NCBI GenBank assembly: GCA_045631305.1
Contig: JAZQUM010000079.1
Coordinates: 1-28,934 of the forward strand
Origin: JAZQUM01 sp045631305
GTDB taxonomy: Bacteria; Bacillota; Clostridia; Oscillospirales; Oscillospiraceae
Length of the DNA stretch: 28,934 nt
Direction of reading: 5' to 3'
Below, one piece after another: positions 8,158-14,714 of this stretch. Numbering within the stretch: position 1 is the stretch's first letter; each line of letters opens with the position of its first letter. Below the pieces are notes generated by a model. It saw only the letters and a list, made by a program, of their open reading frames with translations. It was not told the origin of the DNA and ran no database searches. The position numbers and the translations under genes are program-made.

Positions 8158-8388
8158 TCACTCCACTTCTGCCAGCACGGCGCCAACTTCCACTTCGTCG
8201 CCTTCTTCTACCAGCTGGCGGCCCATAACACCGCTGTTTTCAGCCAGCACTTCGCTGGTCATCTTTTCAACTTCTACTTCGAAAAGTGCTTCGCCTGCTT
8301 CAAAGGCTTCGCCGGGTTCTTTCAGCCATGCGCAAAGCATGCCTTTTTCCATATCGGAGCGGAGACGGGGCATTTTCAGTTCTTTCAT
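8158..8388 (-). CDS. Free-standing lipoyl-domain protein
   Basis: A single 76-residue biotinyl/lipoyl domain with nothing else attached. The sequence follows the E2 lipoyl pattern: MPRLRSDMEKGMLCAWLK at the start, a GEAFEAGEALFEVE strand turn, the exposed lysine at residue 42 in VEVEKMTSEV, then NSGVMGR and VEEGDEVEVGAVLAEVE. Acetoin and branched-chain dehydrogenase E2 subunits have ETDKxTNEV at the same place, whereas biotin carriers have a Met-Lys-Met that is absent here. There is no subunit-binding or acyltransferase domain, and it is not a GcvH (about 125 residues). The gene lies 11 bases after one lipoate ligase and just before another, with AGAGGTC upstream of its ATG. It is probably a lipoate carrier or relay protein; its true partner enzyme is unknown. 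Confidence 0.85.
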   Translation of the reverse strand: MKELKMPRLRSDMEKGMLCAWLKEPGEAFEAGEALFEVEVEKMTSEVLAENSGVMGRQLVEEGDEVEVGAVLAEVE

Positions 8389-8399
8389 AGTTCGACCTC

Positions 8400-9332
8400 T
8401 TAAAAAATATATCGGTACAGTTCTTTTTCTTCACCTTCAAAAAGCTGCTGCAGCTCTTCTGCACAAAGGCGCTTGCCCCGCAGAGCATCGCTCCAGACTT
8501 TCTTTTCGGGGGTGAATTCGATCTCCTCGATCACACCGCGCTTGGCGCTGTAGGAAAGGGTGAGTTCTTTGCCGTTAAAGGTAAAGGTGCGTTTGCATGT
8601 AAAGGAAGGAGACTTGCCATAAGTCCAATCCCAATTCTGGTACTTTTCCTTGGCGGCCGCGCGGATCTTTTCCAGTGCCTCTTCCGAAAGCTGGCACTCT
8701 TCCACGGAAAACATCTTCTCAAATTCCGCCTTCAAACCTGCAATGAAATCTTCCATTGCCATGGGTTCGCCTTCGATGTGATCTGCCATGTTGGTCACAG
8801 GCCAGGGCACAGACTTGGTACCCTTGGACTCGAAGGAATCGCGCTGACCGTTGGCAATGGCTTTAAGCGCCTTGAGATCGCAGCGGTAAAGCAGCGTTCC
8901 GTGATGGAGCACGCGGTCCTTCACAATCTTCTGCGCGCTGCCGGAAACTTTCAGCCCATCGATGGCAATATCGCAGGTGCGGTTCATTTCCGCAGGAATG
9001 CCGATGGCATTGAGAGCCTTCACCATAGGCTCAATAAAGGGGCCGTAGGTCACTTCCTCTGCCTTGCAGGAGCGGATATACGTGTAGTTCAGATTGCCCT
9101 CATCGTGATACACTGTGCCACCGCCGCTGGGTCGGCGCACAATGGCGACACCCGCGTCCATAGCCTTGGGCACATTCACTTCGGCAAACACATTCTGATA
9201 ACTACCACAGACCACAGCAGGACCGTTGCGCCAAAGAAGGAGGATCTCATCATCGGGATAGTTCTCGAAAATGTATTCTTCAAAGGCCTGATTGAAATAG
9301 GGATCCAAAGAACGATTTTCAAAATAAAGCAC
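8400..9332 (-). CDS. Lipoate-protein ligase A, paralogue 2
   Basis: Second lipoate-protein ligase, 310 residues and first gene of the operon. Motifs: RRPSGGGTVYHDEGN at residues 66-80, DGLKVSGSAQK with the catalytic-type lysine at 128, and LHHGTLLYRCD. The accessory domain begins near WDWTYGKSPSF and is complete. The start codon is GTG, supported by AAAGGAGGAGAAATC immediately upstream and no better ATG nearby. A TTGATT-17-TAAAAT promoter lies some 35 bases before it. Neither ligase shows a missing key residue, so both should work; they may differ in acceptor protein or in using free lipoate, octanoate or lipoyl peptides. Confidence 0.93.
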   Translation of the reverse strand: MLYFENRSLDPYFNQAFEEYIFENYPDDEILLLWRNGPAVVCGSYQNVFAEVNVPKAMDAGVAIVRRPSGGGTVYHDEGNLNYTYIRSCKAEEVTYGPFIEPMVKALNAIGIPAEMNRTCDIAIDGLKVSGSAQKIVKDRVLHHGTLLYRCDLKALKAIANGQRDSFESKGTKSVPWPVTNMADHIEGEPMAMEDFIAGLKAEFEKMFSVEECQLSEEALEKIRAAAKEKYQNWDWTYGKSPSFTCKRTFTFNGKELTLSYSAKRGVIEEIEFTPEKKVWSDALRGKRLCAEELQQLFEGEEKELYRYIF

Positions 9333-9365
9333 GATTTCTCCTCCTTTTTTGCGTCTTATCAGTTT

Positions 9366-9394
9366 ATTTTACGGGATTCCATACAAAAAATCAA
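9366..9394 (-). promoter_or_regulatory. Promoter of the lipoate ligase operon
   Basis: On the minus strand TTGATT (9389-9394), 17 bases, then TAAAAT (9366-9371). This is close to the sigma-A consensus with ideal spacing and lies just before the strong Shine-Dalgarno of the GTG-started ligase. Confidence 0.65.
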
Positions 9395-9403
9395 CACTTA
9401 TTC

Positions 9404-9432
9404 GTGACATACACCTTTTCCCGTGCTACAAT
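9404..9432 (+). promoter_or_regulatory. Promoter of the C39-like peptidase gene
   Basis: GTGACA (9404-9409), 17 bases, TACAAT (9427-9432), each box one mismatch from consensus. It is back to back with the lipoate operon promoter; the two -35 boxes are separated by only nine bases. Confidence 0.65.
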
Positions 9433-9462
9433 TCACCTATCACCGCAAAGCGAGGTCACAGC

Positions 9463-10047
9463 ATGCTTATGAAATATTCCCTCCCCTATGAGATCCCCTT
9501 CTATACCCAATCTTCCGCTGGCTATCAGGAAAACGGCTTTGCCTCTTTGGAGGAAGCAAAAGAATGGGAAGACCGCTGCTGCGGCATCGTGTCGCTGAAA
9601 ATGATCGCCGAGGGCATCCTCCCCGGCCAGATCCCCTCTGTCAAAGAACTCATCAACACGGGTGTAGCCGCAGGAGCCTATATTCCCGGCAAGGGCTGGA
9701 TCCACTACAAATTGGTGGAACTGGGCCGGACTTTGGGGCTTGAAGGCGCAGCCCACCGCGGCGCAGCTTTGGATGAACTGGCCAACACCATCAAACAAGG
9801 TCATCCCTGCATCATTTCCGTCTCCCCCTCTTTTATGGGTGGTCAAGCGGACGAAAACGGCAAGCCCATGGGCAAAGGCGGGCATCTGGTGGTAGCCTTG
9901 GGCTTAACGGAAGAAGCGGGCAAGCTCATCTCCCTCACCGTGCATCACCCTTCCGTCCATTTGGAACGCAACCGCGCCTTTTGGGATGTTCCCATAGCGG
10001 CTGTGGAAGCCTCTTTCGGCGGCAACTATATGGAATTTTGGAAATAA
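9463..10047 (+). CDS. C39-like (papain-fold) peptidase family protein
   Basis: Protein of 194 residues with the layout of the peptidase_C39_2 family: IPFYTQ near the start (oxyanion Gln at about 16), EDRCCGIVSLKM with the expected nucleophile Cys40, and KGGHLVVALGL with His141. The third residue, usually Asp or Asn in a DP motif after the next strand, is replaced by HHPS at about 161-164, so activity is uncertain. No signal peptide or membrane segment is seen, so it acts inside the cell unless exported by another route. GAGGT lies six bases before ATG 9463; a second in-frame ATG at 9469 is less well placed. It is a single gene with its own promoter, divergent from the lipoate operon. Its substrate is unknown. 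Confidence 0.8.
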   Translation: MLMKYSLPYEIPFYTQSSAGYQENGFASLEEAKEWEDRCCGIVSLKMIAEGILPGQIPSVKELINTGVAAGAYIPGKGWIHYKLVELGRTLGLEGAAHRGAALDELANTIKQGHPCIISVSPSFMGGQADENGKPMGKGGHLVVALGLTEEAGKLISLTVHHPSVHLERNRAFWDVPIAAVEASFGGNYMEFWK

Positions 10048-10086
10048 AAAAACGCGGCTATGTTAGGCGGCGTTCCATAGGGATTT

Positions 10087-10109
10087 ATCCGGTTTTGCCC
10101 GGATCTTTT
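10087..10109 (+). terminator. Possible terminator of the C39-like gene
   Basis: ATCCGG (10087-10092) pairs with CCGGAT (10099-10104) and is followed by CTTTT. The stem is only six bp, so it is weaker than the others in this window. Confidence 0.4.
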
Positions 10110-10242
10110 CCCCCGCAGGCATCCCATTCGTCCTTGAAATACAAAAGTATTCCTGCGTCCTTATGGAACACCTGCAAGAAAAAATCTCGCGCGCAAAACT
10201 GCATAGCACTTCAAAAAGAAGAGTTTTTCTTCAAGGTCAGAC

Positions 10243-10281
10243 AAAAAGCCACGGTAATGCTGATGCATACCGTGGCTTTTT
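10243..10281. terminator. Strong bidirectional terminator downstream of the gerA-type gene
   Basis: Perfect 14-bp arms AAAAAGCCACGGTA (10243-10256) and TACCGTGGCTTTTT (10268-10281) with A-rich and T-rich outer ends. It lies 75 bases past the gerA-type stop on the minus strand and can also stop + strand transcripts from the C39-like gene. Confidence 0.88.
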
Positions 10282-10356
10282 AACGCACTATTGGCTGGAA
10301 ACTCCCTTTTCGAAGCGGGTAACCCCTTATGGAGCGCCGCCTTTGCCGCACTTTTT

Positions 10357-11775
10357 TCATGTGTTATTGCGATTGGAAGGATGACGCAGCAGGAGATGGG
10401 AAAGTTCTTTCCCGTGAAAAGGAAACAGCGGATAAAGATACCACTTTCCCGCAACAAGCCGCGTGGTGGCAAGCAAAACCAAACCCAAAGCAAAACCAAC
10501 CGCAAAGCCCCACCAACCAAAAAGCCCTGCGAAAATCAAGATCCCCATGCGCCAGAGCTTGATGGCATAGCCCAGTTCATAGCTGGGCTGCACGAAATTG
10601 GCAATGGCTACAAAAGCCATATAGACCAGCACCTCGGAGGCAAGCCACCGCGCCTGCACCGCAAAATCCCCTAAAATCAGCGCACCCAGCATGCTGAACG
10701 AATGACCCAGCGTATCGGGGGTATTGAGGGAGGCAAGCTTCAGCACATCCACAATGAATTCCACCAAAAAGAGCTGCACCAGCAGCGACACCGCCACCTC
10801 ATCCTGCACGGCAAGAAACTGCCAACTTTCCGTAAGGTGGGAAGGGTCCCGCACCAAAAGATACCACACAGGGGTAATGAAAAGCGAGAGAAAGAACACG
10901 ATCCCCCGCACCCAGCGAAGATAAGTGCCCACCAAGGGCGGGAAATAGTAGTCATTGGTCTCTTCCAGAAAGTCGAAAAAAGAAACAGGCAGGATCATTA
11001 CCGCGGGAGAATTATCCACCAAAAGCAAGATCTGCCCTTCCATCACCGCAGCTGCTGCCGCATCGGGCCGCTCGGTATAGCGCACCTTGGGAAAGGGATT
11101 GTACCATTGGGGCGGCATCATAGCCTCTGCGATGCTCTCCTGCGCCATGGTGACGGAACTGAGATCGATCTTCTTCAGCTTCTCCCGCACCTCGCGAAGA
11201 ATATCCCGCCGTACCCGATTTTCCATGTAACAGAGCACCACATCGGTTTTGGAGCTGCCCCGCAGCCGGTGCGCCTCCATGGTGAGGTTGGTGTCACGGA
11301 TACGGCGGCGGATGAGCGCCGTGTTGAAGACCAGAGTTTCCACAAAACCGTCGTGCGCGCCGCGAAGCACGCGGCTGTCCGCAGGCTCTTCCACGCTGCG
11401 GCCGGGATATCCCTTAGCATCCACCGCCAGCGCCTTTTGAAGTCCTTCCACCACAAGGAGCATCTTCCCCAGAAACACACCTGTGGCAGCTTCGGCATAA
11501 GCGGAGCAAAAATCGATCTCAGAAAACGTCACAAACCGCGCGGCAAATTCCTCTGCCGTTGCCACCTGCGCCAGCTCCGCCTCTTTCACCTGCAGCAATA
11601 CCGATGTGATGCGTTCCAGAACCGCGTCCTGCCCGAAGCCATCGATGACCCAAAGCTTTGCCCGTCTGCCGCCGATGCAAAGCCCGCGGCAGACCACATC
11701 ATAGGAGCGCCCTGCACCCAGAATGCGGTCCAGCTCACAGCAGCGTTCCTCAAAATCAGCACTGAATGTTCCCAT
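10357..11775 (-). CDS. GerA-family spore germination protein (A subunit)
   Basis: A-subunit-type spore germinant receptor protein, 472 residues, located in the spore inner membrane in known systems. The N-terminal half (about residues 1-240) is soluble, with EAHRLRGSSKTDVVLCYM and the typical NPFPKVRYTERPD segment; the LLVDNSPAVMILPVSFFDF motif follows at about 255-275. The C-terminal half has about five membrane segments, starting with YLRWVRGIVFFLSLFITP. All of these are classic GerA/SpoVAF features. ATG at 11775 is chosen because GerA proteins start near here and a GGGGGG run lies just upstream; the longer open frame overlaps the aminotransferase terminator. No gerB or gerC gene is adjacent, so it may work with subunits encoded elsewhere or be SpoVAF-like. 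Confidence 0.88.
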   Translation of the reverse strand: MGTFSADFEERCCELDRILGAGRSYDVVCRGLCIGGRRAKLWVIDGFGQDAVLERITSVLLQVKEAELAQVATAEEFAARFVTFSEIDFCSAYAEAATGVFLGKMLLVVEGLQKALAVDAKGYPGRSVEEPADSRVLRGAHDGFVETLVFNTALIRRRIRDTNLTMEAHRLRGSSKTDVVLCYMENRVRRDILREVREKLKKIDLSSVTMAQESIAEAMMPPQWYNPFPKVRYTERPDAAAAAVMEGQILLLVDNSPAVMILPVSFFDFLEETNDYYFPPLVGTYLRWVRGIVFFLSLFITPVWYLLVRDPSHLTESWQFLAVQDEVAVSLLVQLFLVEFIVDVLKLASLNTPDTLGHSFSMLGALILGDFAVQARWLASEVLVYMAFVAIANFVQPSYELGYAIKLWRMGILIFAGLFGWWGFAVGFALGLVLLATTRLVAGKWYLYPLFPFHGKELSHLLLRHPSNRNNT

Positions 11776-11825
11776 AATGCCCCCCTTTTCCCTTATGTTT
11801 CCGCAGCAGGGGGATTTTATACAAA

Positions 11826-11858
11826 GAAAAAGACCTGCCCAAAGACAGGTCTTTTTTT
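11826..11858 (-). terminator. Terminator after the aminotransferase gene
   Basis: AAAAAGACCTG (11827-11837) and CAGGTCTTTTT (11846-11856) form an 11-bp stem with an eight-base loop. On the minus strand it is followed by a T-rich run. It separates the aminotransferase transcript from the gerA-type gene. Confidence 0.9.
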
Positions 11859-11869
11859 GATCAGTAAGA

Positions 11870-13063
11870 TTAGTGGGTCTCGTTGTACTTCTTGATACCG
11901 AGAGCCAGCAGATCCATAGCGCGAGCCAGCTTTTCCTGCTTGAGAACGTATGCGATACGGATTTCGTTCTTGCCCTTGCCGGGAGTAGCATACATGGAAG
12001 CAGCGGGAGCGAACATAACGGTTTCGCCGTTATCTTCGAATTCTTCCAGCAGCCAGCACTGGAACTTGTCTGCATCGTCTACGGGCAGAGCTGCCATGAT
12101 GTAGAACGCACCCTTGGGGCACTTGCAGATGATACCGGGGATCTGGGAGAGCTTTTCCATGCAGACGTCACGACGACGCTTGTATTCATCGCGAACTGCT
12201 GCAAAGTATTCGGGGCCAACTTCGTACAGAGCTGCGGAAGCAACCTGGTCGAGAGTAGCAACGCAGAGACGAGCCTGCATGTACTTCATGGTCTGAGCCA
12301 TGAGTTCCTTGTTGCGGGACAGGATGCAGCCAACGCGAGCACCGCAAGCGGAGAAGCGCTTGGAAACAGTGTCGATAACGATAACGTTTTCAGCAGCATC
12401 AGCGAATTCACCCAGGCTCTGCAGGGGTTCACCGCCGTATACGAATTCACGGTAAGCTTCGTCGCCAATGATGAACAGATTGTGTTCCTTAGCGATGTCA
12501 ACCATCAGGCGCATTTCTTCGGGAGTGAGAACAACGCCGGTGGGGTTACCGGGGTTGGTGCACATGATAGCGCGGGTGTTGGGGGTGATAGCTGCTTCGA
12601 TCTTAGCGCGATCAGCATAGTGATAGCCTTCTTCGGGAGAGGTGGGGATGGGACGGATGGAACCACCGGTGGAGAAGACCATGGTGTTGTAGTTGGGATA
12701 GTAGGGTTCGGGAATGAGAATTTCGTCACCGTCATCCAGGATGCAGTTCAGAACTACCTGCAGAGCTTCGCTGCCGCCGGTGGTGATCTGAATTTCGTCC
12801 TTTTCGAAATGCATGTCCAGATCGTCATAGTACTTCTGGATAGCGTCGATGAGAACGGGCAGACCGGGAGAGGGAGCATATTCCAGAACGGGCTGTTCAA
12901 AGTTGCGAACAGCTTCGAAGAACTTGGGAGGAGTTTCAACGTCGGGCTGGCCGATGTTGAGGTGATAGATGGACTTGCCTGCAGCCTTTGCAGCCACTGC
13001 ATAGGGGTGGAACTTACGCATGGGAGACAGACCGCACTTCATTACTTTGCTGGAAAATTTCAT
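11870..13063 (-). CDS. Class I/II pyridoxal-phosphate aminotransferase (aspartate aminotransferase-like)
   Basis: Cytoplasmic PLP-dependent transaminase, 397 residues, fold type I. Visible: substrate-region NIGQPDVETPP at 36-46, the cofactor phosphate region TGGSEALQ at about 95-102, NPGNPTG at 170-176, DEAYREFVY with PLP-binding Asp201, and SKRFSACGARVG with the Schiff-base Lys235; the substrate-carboxylate Arg is in NEIRIAYV near the C-terminus. The subgroup is close to aspartate and aromatic/alanine aminotransferases, so the exact amino donor is uncertain. The ATG at 13063 has ACAGGAGGT upstream; an open frame that begins at 13111 has no such site. Codon use here is strongly biased and the promoter is near consensus, both hinting at high expression. 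It is a single-gene transcript. Confidence 0.92.
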   Translation of the reverse strand: MKFSSKVMKCGLSPMRKFHPYAVAAKAAGKSIYHLNIGQPDVETPPKFFEAVRNFEQPVLEYAPSPGLPVLIDAIQKYYDDLDMHFEKDEIQITTGGSEALQVVLNCILDDGDEILIPEPYYPNYNTMVFSTGGSIRPIPTSPEEGYHYADRAKIEAAITPNTRAIMCTNPGNPTGVVLTPEEMRLMVDIAKEHNLFIIGDEAYREFVYGGEPLQSLGEFADAAENVIVIDTVSKRFSACGARVGCILSRNKELMAQTMKYMQARLCVATLDQVASAALYEVGPEYFAAVRDEYKRRRDVCMEKLSQIPGIICKCPKGAFYIMAALPVDDADKFQCWLLEEFEDNGETVMFAPAASMYATPGKGKNEIRIAYVLKQEKLARAMDLLALGIKKYNETH

Positions 13064-13089
13064 GGTAAAAACCTCCTGTTTAAATGACA

Positions 13090-13106
13090 CGGGAACCTTG
13101 TTCCCG
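13090..13106 (-). promoter_or_regulatory. Hairpin in the 5' leader of the aminotransferase gene
   Basis: CGGGAA and TTCCCG arms with a five-base loop, located between the promoter and the ribosome binding site. It may be an operator or an mRNA-stabilising hairpin. Confidence 0.35.
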
Positions 13107-13125
13107 CACAAAACTCACTATTCCA

Positions 13126-13154
13126 AGTGTAGCAACTTTCCCTTGGAATGTCAA
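13126..13154 (-). promoter_or_regulatory. Promoter of the aminotransferase gene
   Basis: On the minus strand TTGACA (13149-13154), exactly 17 bases, TACACT (13126-13131). The -35 is perfect. The spacer is framed by a perfect inverted repeat, TTCCAAG (13121-13127) and CTTGGAA (13142-13148), which would let a repressor dimer cover the -10 region. Confidence 0.8.
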
Positions 13155-13287
13155 CAAATTCACGCTCTGGAAAACTCAAATTTTGACAAAAGTTTTCTGA
13201 TAAGAAAAAAAGCGGAAAACATCTTGTTTTTCTCTCTTTTTTTCGCAAAATTCGCAATTTACTGTGGCTTTTTTGCAAAGTGAAGCG

Positions 13288-13293
13288 TATAAT
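13288..13293 (+). promoter_or_regulatory. Possible -10 box of the fumarase operon
   Basis: A perfect TATAAT lies 34 bases before the fumarase ATG. The sequence 17 bases upstream (TGGCTT) is a poor -35, so the site may need an activator or may not be the main promoter. Confidence 0.4.
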
Positions 13294-13326
13294 TATATGA
13301 TGATTTTTACCTTCAGGAGGAAACTC

Positions 13327-14691
13327 ATGGAATATCGCATCGAAAAAGACTCCATGGGCGAAATGCAGGTTCCCGCCGACCGTTATTGGGCTGCACAGAC
13401 CCAGCGCAGTTTTGAAAACTTCCGCATCGGCACCGAGACCATGCCCCTTGGCATTATCCGCGCATTCGCCGTTTTGAAAAAAGCCGCCGCTTTGACCAAC
13501 TGCCGCCTGGGCAAGCTGGATGAAGAACGCTGCGGCGCCATTGCCGCTGTGTGCGACGAGATCGAAAGCGGCAAGCTGGACTCTCACTTCCCCCTGAAAG
13601 TATGGCAGACCGGCAGCGGTACCCAGAGCAACATGAACGTGAACGAAGTGGTGGCAAACCGCGGCAATGAGATCCTGGGCAAAAAGCTGCTTCACCCCAA
13701 TGATCACGTGAACATGTCCCAGAGTTCCAACGATACTTATCCCACCGCCATGCATATTGCAGCCGTCTGCGCGCTGGAAGAAGAGCTTCTTCCCCCTCTG
13801 GATGCTTTGATCGATACCTTCCTTCGTCTGGAACAGGAAAACGAAGGTATCGTTACCACAGGCCGCACCCACCTGCAGGATGCCGTCCCCGTCTCCTTCT
13901 CTCAGGAGATCAGCGGTTGGCGGGTGATGCTCCAAAAGAGCCGCGACATGATCAAAACCTCTACGGCAGGTCTTTACGAGCTGGCGCTGGGCGGCACCGC
14001 CGTCGGCACGGGCCTCAATGCTCCCAAAGGTTTTGACTCCGCTGTGGCTGAAGAGATTGCAAAGCTTACGGGCAAGGATTTCCGCACCGCGCCCAATAAG
14101 TTCCACGCTCTCTCCGCCCGTGACGATATGGCTTTTGCCCACGGCGCGCTGCGCTCTCTGGCAGCCGACCTTATGAAGATCGCCAACGATATCCGATGGC
14201 TTGCCAGCGGTCCCCGCTGCGGTCTGGGTGAAATCTTCATTCCCGAAAACGAACCCGGCAGTTCCATCATGCCCGGCAAGGTAAACCCCACCCAGTGCGA
14301 AGCGCTGACCATGGTGGCAGCACAGGTCATGGGCAACGATGTCACCGTCGGCATCTGCGCATCTCAGGGCAATTTCCAGCTCAATGTGTTCATGCCTGTG
14401 TGCGCTTATAATTTCCTCCAGTCCGTCCGCCTTCTGGGCGACGGTATGGATTCCTTCCGCCGCAACTGCGTGGAAGGCATTCGCCCCAACCGCGAAAAGA
14501 TGGCAGAAAACCTCCATCGCTCTTTGATGCTGGTAACGGCGCTGAGCCCCAGCATCGGTTATGACAATGCCGCCAAGGTGGCAAAAAAGGCTCACGCGGA
14601 AAACATCTCCCTCAAGGAAGCTACCCTTGCCATGGGTCTTATGACGGAAGAAGATTTTGACCGCGTGTTCCATCCCGAAGAAATGATCTGA
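13327..14691 (+). CDS. fumC: Fumarate hydratase class II
   Basis: Cytoplasmic interconversion of fumarate and malate, without an iron-sulfur cluster. The 454 residues match FumC. Motifs: DRYWAAQTQRSFENF at the N-terminus, TGSGTQSNMNVNEV, the HPNDHVNMSQSSNDTYPT stretch, TTGRTHLQDAVP with the catalytic-region His, and the fumarase/aspartase signature GSSIMPGKVNPTQCE with the mobile-loop Ser. Aspartate ammonia-lyase is the closest alternative, but TGSGTQSNMN and HPNDHVN favour fumarase. ATG 13327 is chosen for TTCAGGAGGAAACTC directly upstream. It is the first gene of a four-gene unit and, with aconitase and isocitrate dehydrogenase elsewhere in the window, gives a partial TCA set. Confidence 0.93.
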   Translation: MEYRIEKDSMGEMQVPADRYWAAQTQRSFENFRIGTETMPLGIIRAFAVLKKAAALTNCRLGKLDEERCGAIAAVCDEIESGKLDSHFPLKVWQTGSGTQSNMNVNEVVANRGNEILGKKLLHPNDHVNMSQSSNDTYPTAMHIAAVCALEEELLPPLDALIDTFLRLEQENEGIVTTGRTHLQDAVPVSFSQEISGWRVMLQKSRDMIKTSTAGLYELALGGTAVGTGLNAPKGFDSAVAEEIAKLTGKDFRTAPNKFHALSARDDMAFAHGALRSLAADLMKIANDIRWLASGPRCGLGEIFIPENEPGSSIMPGKVNPTQCEALTMVAAQVMGNDVTVGICASQGNFQLNVFMPVCAYNFLQSVRLLGDGMDSFRRNCVEGIRPNREKMAENLHRSLMLVTALSPSIGYDNAAKVAKKAHAENISLKEATLAMGLMTEEDFDRVFHPEEMI

Positions 14692-14714
14692 TCTGCCGAA
14701 AGGAGATTTTTACT

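Larger units (their letters stand above)
10065..10342. repeat. Imperfect inverted repeats bounding a 278-bp non-coding segment
   Basis: AGGCGGCGTTCCATAGGG at the left (10065-10082) matches, on the opposite strand, AGGCGGCGCTCCATAAGGGG at the right (10323-10342), with one substitution and one inserted base in the core. A third, partial copy, GTGTTCCATAAGGA on the minus strand, is at 10158-10172. No transposase and no clear target duplication were seen. It may be a decayed miniature element or a chance family of short repeats. Confidence 0.35.
10048..10356. other. Non-coding stretch between C39-like gene and gerA-type gene
   Basis: About 310 bases without a convincing gene. It holds two hairpins and a set of related inverted repeats, listed separately. 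Short open frames here lack ribosome binding sites and resemble no family known to me. Confidence 0.6.

Noticed and set aside
10161..10520. Minus-strand open frame running from inside gerA into the non-coding stretch
   Set aside because: No ribosome site, no family resemblance, and it crosses a strong terminator hairpin.
11776..11869. Possible sigma-G promoter before the gerA-type gene (GTATA and CATAAGG)
   Set aside because: The spacing of about 20 bases and the poor -10 match do not fit; the gene may still be sporulation-controlled.
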